Source: Nymphaea colorata (Eukaryota > Streptophyta > Magnoliopsida > Nymphaeales > Nymphaeaceae). From it: a stretch of 64,000 nucleotides of DNA. The notes under the pieces are model-generated. The model was not told where the DNA came from. It made no database searches and saw nothing but the letters and a program-made list of their open reading frames with translations. Of the stretch, positions 55,597 to 64,000 are shown piece after piece. Position numbers and translations under genes: made by a program. Location of the stretch: contig NC_045142.1 of NCBI RefSeq assembly GCF_008831285.2, positions 12,476,716-12,540,715 on the forward strand. The letters run 5' to 3'. Each line of letters opens with the position of its first letter. Position 1 is the stretch's first letter.

Positions 55597-58500
55597 CTGC
55601 AATGTAGTTAAATAATATCAATCCATGAGAGAGGAAATGTATTTGAAGAATCGAAGAGTGGATGCTTTTGTACCTCGTCGTTACTTATCTCCACTGAACT
55701 GGTTCCCATTCGCCGAGAATAAAATTTATAGTAGTCATCGAAGACTCCTTGGCAAAGACGAGGAGCATGAAGCAACTTACGATGGATGGAAGCCGCAAAA
55801 ATAAGAAGCTGCTCCACCTGATGGAATGCATGGCAGAGGCGCACCAGGTCATTATTGATGAAATCGTCTCTATCATCCTCATGAAATGCTGCACAACGTA
55901 TAAACTATTTGAGTACAAGGAATCTGAGAAATCAAAGAAAAAATAATGAAGAGAAATAAAAAATGACAGGAAAAAAAATAGGAAAAGCCATTGAAATATG
56001 AAAAATACTGGAATACAAAGAAGTGAAGGTACCTTTTAGGGACTTCAACATAGAGGCTATTGTACGATAAAGTTGTTCAATTTTTATTTTCATCTGATTC
56101 ATCTGACCGAAAGAGGTTTGGTTCAGGATGTCAGCAGAGGCCCTAAACGCAGTACAAACCATTTGCTCCAGCAGCTGATGGGGTCGCAGTGTTTCCAGGT
56201 AGTGAAGAACCTGCAGCAGCAAGCTATTTTTACTAAGAATTGGAAACGTAGAGAGACCAAAAGTTGTCAGCCCAAAATGTACATAATATTCCTACTTAAG
56301 TGCATGCACATATGTCAAAGATATATCATAACAGACTTCTGAATAGAAAACCTGGAATTTGCAATGAAAAAAGCAGTCAACTACAGAAAGCAGAAGAGAC
56401 CTATACACATTAGTAGTAAAACCAAAAAAAAAAAACCGTTACTGGTAGAGGGGAAATATTTCTTAATTTGGAAAACGATAACCCACAAAACTCTCTAGAC
56501 AAGTTCACAAGAGTTACTGTTGACTCCAACTTATTTTGCTTTTTTTCCTAGTAGTTACTGCACTAATCTCCCTTACGTGTCATAAAACACGAACTCCCTA
56601 GTGATTATTTTTAGAGGCAGGTAAAGAAAAGTAGTTTGAATGAAAGCCTCTTTATAGCAATCATTTTCAGAATTTGATCAAGCCATTATTTTACCAAATG
56701 GGCCCATGAACTAGTGATGTTTGGGCTTGTGGTGCCACAACCTTAAACCATGTAGATCAAACATTGACACCCCATGTACCCATGGTCTCCCTTTAGTTCA
56801 CAGGTAAGCAAACTAAATCCGGAAGAGTCCTAGAGAGAGATTAATTGAACATTAGACAAAATAAATCCTCCTCAAGTTAGGAACTGCTCCCAAGGTATGT
56901 ATAAAATTTCAGTATATACCAAAAAAATTACATAACATTTATAACCTATGTGACCATCACTTTCTCAAAGGACCCAATAAGCACTCCACATTGTTAAGAT
57001 AGACGTGTTTTGGATCTGACCCAGATCCAAAACACGTGCCCTTTTAACACAACTTATTCATGGCATATGTTGTAAGTTTCTCATGTTGTCGTTGTGTTTT
57101 TTAGTCATTAGTGTGCTATTTCTTTGTTCTTAATATAAGTTTAAGGGCAAGAGACGTGCCCTAAGTTCTGTTGACTCTCCTCTTCCTTTCTGTTTTTCTG
57201 CATAATCAGAACTGAGGTGAAAGAAACGTCAATTATGTCATGAATGCTAGACGTTCCAGAAGAGGGAGGGGTCCTATTTTTGAAAAGGGAGTTCCAGAAT
57301 TTGAAAAAAGGTTCAACGTCAATTATGGAATATATAGGCCACATGAAAGGGATCACAGAATAGGGAGTGTCATTCCAGACAAAGATAAAGTGCAGCAACT
57401 ACTCATCAATGGTTTAGGCCCTGAGTTTGATATGCTCACTACGGTGTTGCAATGTCTTTCTAAATTGCCCTCTTTTGAAGAACTGCAGGCAAAGCTTCTC
57501 CAACATGAAAACAATATAAAACAAACGGCAGAAGAGAATGACGTTGTCAAATTGTCCCTCAGGCTTTAGGTGAGGGAGTGGCAAATGGAGGCAGAGGCCG
57601 TGGTCACCAACGCCCAACATATTGGGAGCAGATAGTATGGGAAATCAGAAAAGGGTACCTACTTGCTTTCACTGCAACAAACGGGGACATGTTAAGGCTG
57701 ATTGTTGGTTGAACCCTCAAAATAAGGCAAAAACAAATAAAACAGAAAACAAACCAGCCAGTCTTCAAGGTGTCAAAGGGTCGCCTGCAGAAGTATAACA
57801 AATTTTATTATCAGCTTTATCGAAAGTGCAAGAGCTCTTATTGTCAGCTTTATCGCAAATGACAACCAAACAAGGTGAACAGAAGGAATGGTATGTTGTC
57901 TCACTTACTTCCATATTCTGAAAGGGGTAGTATTGTTACAGGAGATGGAACCCACGACCGAATTACTCATGTTGGTCATGCCTACAATCCTATGTCAAAG
58001 TCTTCACTCTCTTTGTCCAATGTCCTTCTTGCTCAAAATATTAACAAGAATATTGTTTCTGTTGCTAAACTTGCTCATGGTATGCATTATGCTCTCAACT
58101 TCACTCACTCCTTTGTTTATGTTAAGGATCTTCAACCGAAGGAGACGTTCGTTGAGGGGGAGTGAAGAGGAAACATGTATGTCTTCAAGGAGACCTCATC
58201 AGTTTCTATTCTTCAGTTGGAGCCGTTTAAGCAGCCTTCTTCTGTGTCTTCATGTTCAGAACTTTTGCCCTGTAGCCCTCGTTTTTTGGCGTCTTCAGAT
58301 TCATCTCATTGTAATAAGCCAAATGTTTGGCACAGTCGTTAGGTCATTTTAGTTGGGGATTCATTGAGAAACGTGTCACGTGGTCTTGTTCCAAAATGTT
58401 GTTTAAAATTTCTTTTTGAGAATAAGTGTTCGAGTTGGGACCTATGCAAAAGTCACATTCTTCCTTTCCATGTCATTAATAAAAGGGCTTCCAAGCCATT

Positions 58501-61500
58501 TGAAATTATATACTCTGATGTTTGGGTGTCTGCTCCTGCTTCTTCTTTATTTGGGAGTCTGTACTATGTTATTTTCATTAATTCTTATTTTTGGTACACT
58601 TGGATATATTTCACAAAGCATAAGCATGAGGTCTTCCAGAATTTTTTGAGCTTTCTACTATTGTGAAGACCAAATTTTTCAATAATATTGTGCATTTGCA
58701 ATCTGATGGTGGCAGAGAGTTCTCATCGCATAACTTTATTTCCTTTATTCGGGATAATGGGGTCAAGAGACAAATTTCTTGTCTGTATACTCCACAACAA
58801 AATGGAGTTGCAAAGAGGAAGCATAGACATATTATAGAAAGCAGTATGAGCATGCTACATAATAGTCGTGTACCTTTGAATCTTTGGACAGAGGCTTTCC
58901 ATACTTCAGTTCATGCTATAAATCGGTTGCCTATTTCAATTTTGGATCATAAAATCCCTCATTATGCTTTATTTGGACACCATCCATCTTACGACAAATT
59001 ACATGTTTTTGGTTGTGCTTGTTATATGCATAATGGTTCGTAATTGAGGAACAAATTTCAAGATAAGGCTGTAAAATGCAAGTTTGTGGGATATGTTGAT
59101 GAGTATAAAGTAGGCCTGGGCATCGGGCTGGGCCCGGCCCGACCCGATTGGGCCCGGGCCGGGCCCGATAATCCGGCCCAGCAGCAGTCCCAGGCTGGGC
59201 CCGGGCCCAATAGGGCGGCCCGGCGGTGACCCACCAGGCCCGACTCCCTCTCCCTCTCTGCTCTCTCTCTCCTCCCTCTCCCTCTGGTTCCCTCTCGAGT
59301 CTCTGCACCCTCTCCCCCTCTGGTTCCCTCTCCCTCTCTGCTCCCGCTCCCCCTCGTTCCCTCTCCCGTCTCCCCTCTGGTTCCCTCTCCCGTCTCCCCC
59401 TCTGGTTCCCTCTCCTGTCTCCCCTCTCCCGCTCCCCTCTAGTTCCCTCTCCCGTCTCCCGTCTTCTCCGCTCCCGTCTCCCGTCTTCTCCGCTCCTGTC
59501 CCCCTCTCCCGTCTCCCCTCTCCCCGCTCCCCCTCTCCCCCGCTCCCTCCCCCTTCCTTTCTCCCTCTCCCTCTCCCGTCTCCCTCTCTCCCCCGCTCCC
59601 TCCCCCTCTCCCGTCTCCCTCTCTCCCCCGCTCCCTCCCCCTTCTTTTCTCCCTCCCCCTCTCCCGTCTCCCCCTCTCCCCCGCTCCCTCCCCCTTCCTT
59701 TCTCCCTCTCCCTCTCCCTCTCCCGTCTCGCCCTCTCCCCCTCTCACCTGCTCCCTCCCCCTTCCTTTCTGCCTCTCCGTCTCCCCCTCTGGTTCCCTCT
59801 CCCGCTCCCCTCTAGCTCCGTCTCCCCCTCTCCCGTCTTCTCCCGCTCCCCTCTGGCTCCGTCTCCCCCTCTCCCGTCTCCCGTCCCCCTCTTCTCCGCT
59901 CCCCCTCTCCCCTCTTCCCGTCTCTCTCCCCCTTCTCGCAAGCCAGCCCGGCCCGCCAAACGGGCCGGGCTGGGCCTGACTTTTGGGGGTTAGGCCCGGT
60001 ACCCGACCCGGCAATATTATTGGGCCGGGCCCGGGCTTAGGCCCGACGGGCCGATCCGGGCCGGGTTTTAGCAGGCCGGGGCGGCCCGGCCCGGCCCGAT
60101 GCCCACCCCTAGTATAAAGAATATAGATGCTATGATCCAGTTAGCATCAACACTTGCAATTTTGAAATGAGTGCATCTGAGTAGTTGTCTTCTATCAAAA
60201 CAGAATTGTATGACCTATGGATGAGTGTTGATCTTTTTGCTGGTATAGGAGATGAATGTCTGAAGGCTCGTGATGACTTCAATGATGACATGGATCAGGG
60301 CGACAACCAATCAAGTGCATCATCACACCAAATAGAACGTTTCTCTGGACAGGTATACATTAGAAGAGGCAGGATACAAGACAGGCAAACACAAAGACTA
60401 CAACTAGTGATTCTACTCAGAGGTCAGTGCGGGTCAAACACCCTATAAAACGTTGGATGAGTTTGATACTTTTTCCTTTGATTTCAGCTATTCATGTCTC
60501 AACTCATAAAGTAGAATGAGCCTACTTGTTTTAATCAAACTGCTCAATCCTACTATTTGATTGAGGTTATGAATGATGAAATAGAAGCTCTTCATGAGTG
60601 TGACACTTGGGAAGTAGTCCCCTGCCCAAAAGGAAAGAATGTTGTTGGATCTAAATGGGTTTATAAAATAAAGTATAAACCTGATGGCACTATTGATAGA
60701 TATAAGGCTCGTCTTTGGGCTCGTGGATCACACAATAGTAAGGTGAAGACTATGATGAAACCTTCAGCCCAATGATGAAGATGGCTACCATTCAAGTGAG
60801 CATAGCTTTGACAGTCGATCAGAGATGGAAACTTAGCCAAATGGATGTTAAAAATGCATTCTTACATGGATATTTAAAGAAGGAAGTCTATACGGAACAC
60901 CCATAGGATATGCTGAAAATGATCTTAAAACCTGGGTATGCAAACTAAAAAAGTCTTTGTATGGATTAAAACAGGCATGCCGTTATTGGTTTGAAAGTTT
61001 TGCCTTACAAGTTCAGACATATGGTTTTAGAAGGTGCACTCTAGATCATTCCCTTTTCATTTATCAGGAGACAAATGCTATTACTATTCTTCTTATATAT
61101 GTGGATGATGTAGTGATCACTGGGAGTTCTGATGACCATGTGCATAAAGTTAAACAATTCTTAATGAATATTTTCAAAATGAAGGATCTAGACTTCTTGA
61201 GGTATTTCCTTGGTGTGGAAGTTGACAGACAAGGAGATACATTGACTCTTATACAACAAAAATACACTCTAGACCTCCTAGAAAAAACAAGAATGTCAAA
61301 TTATAAACCGGTTAGCACCCCGAGCATATTACATCAGAGGTTGAGTTCTGAAGATGGAGAGCTTTGTACGGATCCTACAAGATATCAAAGTATAGTAGGC
61401 TTGTTGTAGAGCCACTAGACCTGATATTGTTCATGCTGTCAATCAAGTCTCTCAGTTTATGCATGCTCCAATAGAGGGGCATATGGAGGCTGTGAAGCAT

Positions 61501-63288
61501 ATTTTGTGCTATTTAAAGGGAACCATAGGCGACGGATTGATACATCGGAAGAGTCAATGTTTAGATCAGGACCATGAACTCCTCACCTATATAGATGCGG
61601 ATTGAGCTGGAGATCCAGATGAGAGACAATCTGTATCTGGGTATTGTATTTTTCATTGGAACAATTTGATCTCTTGGAGTAGTAGAAAGCAAAAGGCAAT
61701 TGCACGGTCAAGCACAAAGGCATAGTATAGATCAATGGCAGCAGGGGCAGTAGAAGTAACATGGATTAGGCATCTATTGTGTGACTTAGGAGAAGCTATA
61801 GCACGGTCTATACTCCTATGTGACAGCCAAACTGCGATAAATGTTGCTTTTAATCCTATTCAACACAGAAGAACAAAATACATTGACATTGATCAGCATT
61901 TTGTTCGTCAAAAGGTTGAACTACAAGAGATAGAACTTCGCCATGTGAAGACGGAAGATCAAACAGCAGACTTGTTCACAAAAGGACCGACAGGGCAAGA
62001 ATTCTGGTTATTGAAAGCAAATTGTACATGCTCAAAGACCATGTACAACTTGAGGGAGGGTGTAAAGTTAGACATGTTTTGGATCTGGGTTGTGCCCTTT
62101 TAACACAACTTATTAATGCATATGTTGTAATTTTCTCATTTTGTTATTGTGTTTTTTAGTCATTAGTGTGTTATTTCTTTGTTCTCAATGTAAGTTTAAG
62201 GGCAAAAGATGTGCCCTAACTTATGTTGCTCTTCTCTCGTGCACTCTCCTCTTCCTTTCTCTGTTTTTCTGCATAATCAGAACAGTGGTGAAAGAAACAT
62301 CTAGCTCATACCAAGATTCTTACACACATAACTCTAACCCCATTATGAACCTATACTATTTGTTTAAGTTCATTTGAACTCATACAGAGACCTGAACAGG
62401 GTCTCTTAAAGTTTTGAATTATTTGTATCCTTGTTAGTCAAAAGTTATAGGAGAGCCTACATGGTGGCGATCCACAAAGGCCTAGTTGGTGCCTAGACGA
62501 GAAACCAGGCAGCATCTAGGAAGACCAAAAACAATATATGAAAGTGAAAAGATGAAAAGGAAGAAGAAGAAGAAGAACATCAACAACAACAATAACAAAA
62601 AAATAAAAAATAAAAAATAAAAGAAAAAATGAAAAAAATGTAAAAGTAGTAGAAGAAAAAACTGAAACATCTTATTTGACTTGGGTGCCTACAGCCGAGG
62701 AGCACATTGGAGTATTGAGATTTTTATCAAGGACATGGAATATCAATAAATTAGTTTCAAATTCTTTCTTATTTCTGCAACAAATTCAAGTCAGACTACC
62801 AGAAATGAATATAACATATGGTCATACGGTTGCAAATTAACTAGCTGCAAACACATTCCAAGAATGCATGAGATGACACTAGAAAGATAAAAAAGAGAAG
62901 CAATTGATAAAAAAAAAGCCTCACAATGACAATGGCAAGAACAGAAATTCAAATTCATGAAGGATAAAATTTGAGGAGACAATAATGCACAATATAATAT
63001 TTGCATAATTTTGTACCTTTTCTCCCTCTCGGTTTGGATCTAAAATTGGCTTTTGTTCTAAGGCAGCCAAGGCATGTACCTCGTTCCACATTTGACGCCA
63101 GGAATTTCCATATTCAGACATTCGTTCTGAAAGTTTACCCTTTGGAGGCCATTCGGATCTTGGACTTCCATCAAATTTTTCAGAACCAGCAGCATCATTG
63201 ATTTCACTTTCCCAATCACCTGGAGAATGCCATCTAATAAAATCTTCAAATACTGCATCTGGGTTTGCTGCTTTAAAGGCAGACATGT
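55300..63288 (-). CDS. RAB3GAP1: Rab3 GTPase-activating protein catalytic subunit, 3' part (four exons)
   Basis: Rab3GAP catalytic-subunit family: in animals the RAB3GAP1/2 complex inactivates Rab3 and activates Rab18; the plant role is little studied. Four exons join in phase on the minus strand: 63288-63017, 56210-56033, 55888-55674 and 55596-55300. They encode MSAFKAANPDAVFEDFIRWH, WPPKGKLSERMSEYGNSWRQ, then GEK/VLHYLETLRPHQLLEQMV, AFRASADILNQ, EDDRDDFINNDLVRLCHAFH, VEQLLIFAASIHRKLLHAPR and a C-terminal NDLQVALSVTSCD. MSAFKAANP, EDFIRWHSP and HYLETLRPHQLL are family hallmarks. The N-terminal exons lie beyond the right side. The 6.8-kb intron between the first two exons holds a Copia element, inserted antisense, with clean splice sites either side. 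No coding lesion is seen. Confidence 0.9.
55674..55888 (-). CDS. RAB3GAP1: Rab3GAP exon (FHEDDRDDFINNDLVRLCHAF block)
   Basis: Acceptor TGCAG at 55890/55889 and donor GAG|GTAC at 55674/55673. It encodes FHEDDRDDFINNDLVRLCHA through SSVEISNDE in phase with both neighbours. Confidence 0.9.
56033..56210 (-). CDS. RAB3GAP1: Rab3GAP exon (HYLETLRPHQLLEQM block)
   Basis: Acceptor TGCAG at 56212/56211 and donor G|GTACC at 56033/56032. The exon continues GEK with VLHYLETLRPHQLLEQMVCT and ends LYRTIASMLKSLK plus one base. Confidence 0.9.
56211..56986 (-). other. RAB3GAP1: Rab3GAP intron, part left of the Copia element
   Basis: Non-coding AT-rich sequence. No exon or repeat of note except poly-A runs near 56428. 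Confidence 0.6.
56992..57226 (+). repeat. Truncated 5' LTR of the older Copia element
   Basis: It starts TGTTAAGATAGACGTG and aligns with the 3' LTR up to GGTGAAAGAAAC, then breaks. It contains a perfect palindrome with 16-bp arms (57003-57037). Confidence 0.88.
57240..59110 (+). pseudogene. Older Copia element: gag, CCHC knuckle, protease region and integrase, broken
   Basis: gag begins mid-domain: DKDKVQQLLINGLGPEFDML and LPSFEELQAKLLQHE, followed after a stop by CFHCNKRGHVKADCW (about 57664). The protease/linker region (57870-58150) has GSIVTGDGTHDRITHVGHA and SLSLSNVLLAQNINKNIVSV. Integrase shows IIYSDVWV (about 58507), LQSDGGREFSSHNFISFI (about 58700) and TPQQNGVAKRKHRHIIESSM. The residue after GVA, normally the catalytic Glu of the DDE triad, is Lys. 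LRNKFQDKAVKCKFVGY follows a stop at 59041. Multiple stops make it inactive. Confidence 0.9.
59111..60111. mobile_element. 1-kb non-autonomous hAT element with C/T minisatellite core
   Basis: Perfect 8-bp target duplication GTATAAAG (59103-59110 and 60112-60119) splits the Copia codons for DEYK/EYRC. Ends TAGGCCTGGGCATCGGGC and, complemented, TAGGGGTGGGCATCGGGC form TIRs. Subterminal 100-160 bp on each side are packed with GGCCCGGGCC runs, and 59240-59945 is an almost pure C/T tract of CTCTCCC-type units (GGTTCCCTCTCC, CCGTCTCCCCCTCT). The 255-aa Ser/Pro/Leu ORF across it is a repeat artefact. It is younger than the Copia element it interrupts. Confidence 0.92.
59240..59945. repeat. ~700-bp pyrimidine-rich minisatellite
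   Basis: One strand is over 90 percent C/T by eye, made of short variable units around CCCTCTCCCGTCTCC. Such strand asymmetry can adopt triplex-type structures in vitro in general. Confidence 0.9.
60113..62060 (+). pseudogene. Older Copia element: RT and RNase H, broken
   Basis: After the nested hAT element the frame resumes with EYRCYDPVSINTCNFEMSAS. RT gives EVMNDEIEALHECDTWEVVP, SKWVYKIKYKPDGTIDRYKA (then a frameshift near 60740), SLYGLKQACRYWFESFALQV and LLIYVDDVVITGSSDDHVH (about 61090). RNase H shows YIDAD followed by a stop in place of Trp, AGDPDERQSVSGYC, ARSSTKA plus a stop, ILLCDSQTAINVAFNPIQHR and VKTEDQTADLFTKGPTGQEF. At least five lesions are visible. Confidence 0.92.
62061..62324 (+). 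repeat. 3' LTR of the older Copia element
   Basis: 264 bp, TGTAAAGTTAG...GATTCTTACA. Its end (CAAGATTCTTACA) closely resembles the LTR end of the young Copia element. The palindrome found in the 5' LTR is reduced to one arm here. Confidence 0.92.
62330..63016 (-). other. RAB3GAP1: Rab3GAP intron, part right of the Copia element
   Basis: Non-coding. It includes an AAG/AAC/AAT-type trinucleotide and A-rich low-complexity stretch at about 62550-62640. Confidence 0.6.
63017..63288 (-). CDS. RAB3GAP1: Rab3GAP exon (MSAFKAANP block)
   Basis: Acceptor TAG at 63290/63289 and donor AAG|GTAC at 63017/63016. The exon starts with two bases of a codon, then encodes MSAFKAANPDAVFEDFIRWH through LDPNREGEK. 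Confidence 0.9.
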
Positions 63289-63524
63289 CTACCCAATATC
63301 AAATGGAGATATGTGTCAGCAAGGAATATATGCAGTATTTCATCGGAAAAGAGAGAAGAAATTGAAAAAAAAGCAAAAAAAAAAAAAGCCATTAATTTAA
63401 AATAGTGACTTGACTATGAAATAATGCAAAATGACGGGCTTACAATTCAAAGAGCAGAAAAATTTCATAAGGAAAAACTGAAGATATGACAATCATCGTA
63501 ACAAGTTTGGTATTTAGATACAAG
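63289..63524 (-). other. RAB3GAP1: Rab3GAP upstream intron sequence
   Basis: Acceptor-side intron with a poly-A/T tract near 63366-63386. No exon is recognised. Confidence 0.55.
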
Positions 63525-64000
63525 CTTTGTCACATGGGTACTGCTGTAAAGGCAGCGTACCTGTACCAGTCAGGTATGATACCAGTACTGGTACTGGTAC
63601 TATCCCAGGTACTTCTTAGGTACTGGTCAAACAGTACCGGATACGGTCAACGTACCCAAGACCGTATCCATCCGATTTAGAACTCGGTCAAAGTTGTAAC
63701 GCTTTTTGTTTTGGGGCAGGTCGATCTGGATCGGGTCTAGACACGAACCCGATCTCCACGCGCAAGAGGAAGCCCGACATTACCCCCCTTCTCCCTCGTT
63801 TCCCCTCTTCGTCTCCTCTTCTGCTACGACCGCATCTCAGGAGAAACGAGGAGGCTGGAGGCGTGGCAGCGGCGACATTTGGGCCAACGGAGAAAGGACG
63901 ACGGCGGCGGTGGCACTGGTAAGCCCTCTTGACCTCTCGCTGCCTCGTCCTTCTTCCTCCTTCCTTCTTCCCCTTCTCCCTCTTTCTACCCGCACGTTCC
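63525..64000 (+). mobile_element. Left end of another hAT element, cut by the window edge
   Basis: It begins CTTTGTCACATGGGTACTG, similar to the ends of the hAT element at 783. The subterminal part has repeated GGTACTG/CAGTACC and GTATC motifs (63570-63665). A partial palindrome on GGATCGGGT follows at 63728-63755, then a GC-rich leader-like region ending in a donor ACTG|GTAAGC at 63918/63919. This copies the layout of 783-1120 (TIR, subterminal repeats, palindrome, GC-rich untranslated exon, donor), so a transposase gene probably lies just beyond. It sits in an intron or 5' part of the Rab3GAP gene. Confidence 0.65.

Larger units (their letters stand above)
56992..62324 (+). mobile_element. 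Older Ty1/Copia LTR retrotransposon, defective, with nested hAT insertion
   Basis: A perfect 5-bp target duplication CACAT flanks the element (56987-56991 and 62325-62329). The right LTR is 62061-62324, TG...CA, preceded by polypurine TTGAGGGAGGG. The left LTR (56992 to about 57226) matches it with many differences and is cut short, so the primer-binding site and the first part of gag are gone. Internal order is gag, CCHC knuckle, protease region, integrase, RT, RNase H, all with stops or frameshifts. A 1-kb hAT element interrupts it at 59111-60111. It lies antisense in the Rab3GAP intron. Gag and RNase H wording show it is related to the element at 6079. Confidence 0.93.

Noticed and set aside
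59226-59993. 255-aa Ser/Pro/Leu ORF and a 191-aa reverse ORF
   Set aside because: Both are translations of the pyrimidine minisatellite inside the hAT element.
1-64000. tRNA, rRNA, CRISPR or prokaryotic operon features
   Set aside because: No cloverleaf A/B boxes, rRNA segments, spacer arrays or polycistronic layout were recognised; all genes follow plant exon-intron patterns.

Overview
The window is nuclear DNA from a flowering plant. It has GT-AG introns of up to about 10.7 kb, plant-only gene families (DUF248 putative methyltransferase, pollen Ole e 1-like proteins, the plant form of RTF1/VIP5), plant Copia, Gypsy, hAT and FAR1/MULE elements, and many (TA)n and (TC)n arrays. The species cannot be read from the sequence. 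Long introns packed with transposons argue against a compact genome.

Layout. (1) 1-21,222, minus strand: 5' part of a PMT-type Golgi methyltransferase gene (five exons seen, 3' end off the left edge). Its fourth intron (259-10,912) holds a near-complete hAT transposon (783-4,249) with a two-exon transposase and a very young Copia element (6,079-9,956) whose two LTRs look identical. Its third intron (11,411-17,867) holds a small hAT relative and most of the window's dinucleotide arrays. (2) 25.1-32.6 kb: two convergent Ole e 1-like secreted-protein genes, with a decayed Copia RT/RNase H remnant between them. (3) 33-37 kb: a 172-bp foldback element upstream of a LOG/lysine-decarboxylase-like gene that appears to have lost its nucleotide-loop exon. 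(4) 39.5-44.4 kb: repeat-rich DNA with a 0.8-kb tandem duplication, a FAR1/MULE transposase remnant and another Copia fragment. (5) 47.1-49.0 kb, minus strand: an intact RTF1/VIP5 (Paf1 complex) coding region, with a Gypsy remnant upstream in what is probably its 5'UTR intron. (6) 55.3-63.3 kb, minus strand: the 3' part of a Rab3GAP catalytic-subunit gene. One intron carries an older Copia element (56,992-62,324), itself interrupted by a 1-kb non-autonomous hAT element with perfect 8-bp target duplications. The right edge (63,525 on) is the start of a further hAT element related to the first.

The host genes are unrelated to one another and form no operon or obvious cluster. What links the region is its mobile-element community. 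At least three hAT elements share ends of the type TRTGTCACAYGGRTAC. Unrelated DNA transposons and Copia LTRs also carry closely similar perfect palindromes built on GGATCGGGTCTG, which is the most unusual pattern I found. The young Copia has lost protease and the integrase core in frame yet keeps an open gag-RT-RNase H frame, so it looks like a non-autonomous element mobilised in trans. No CRISPR, rRNA or tRNA gene was recognised.
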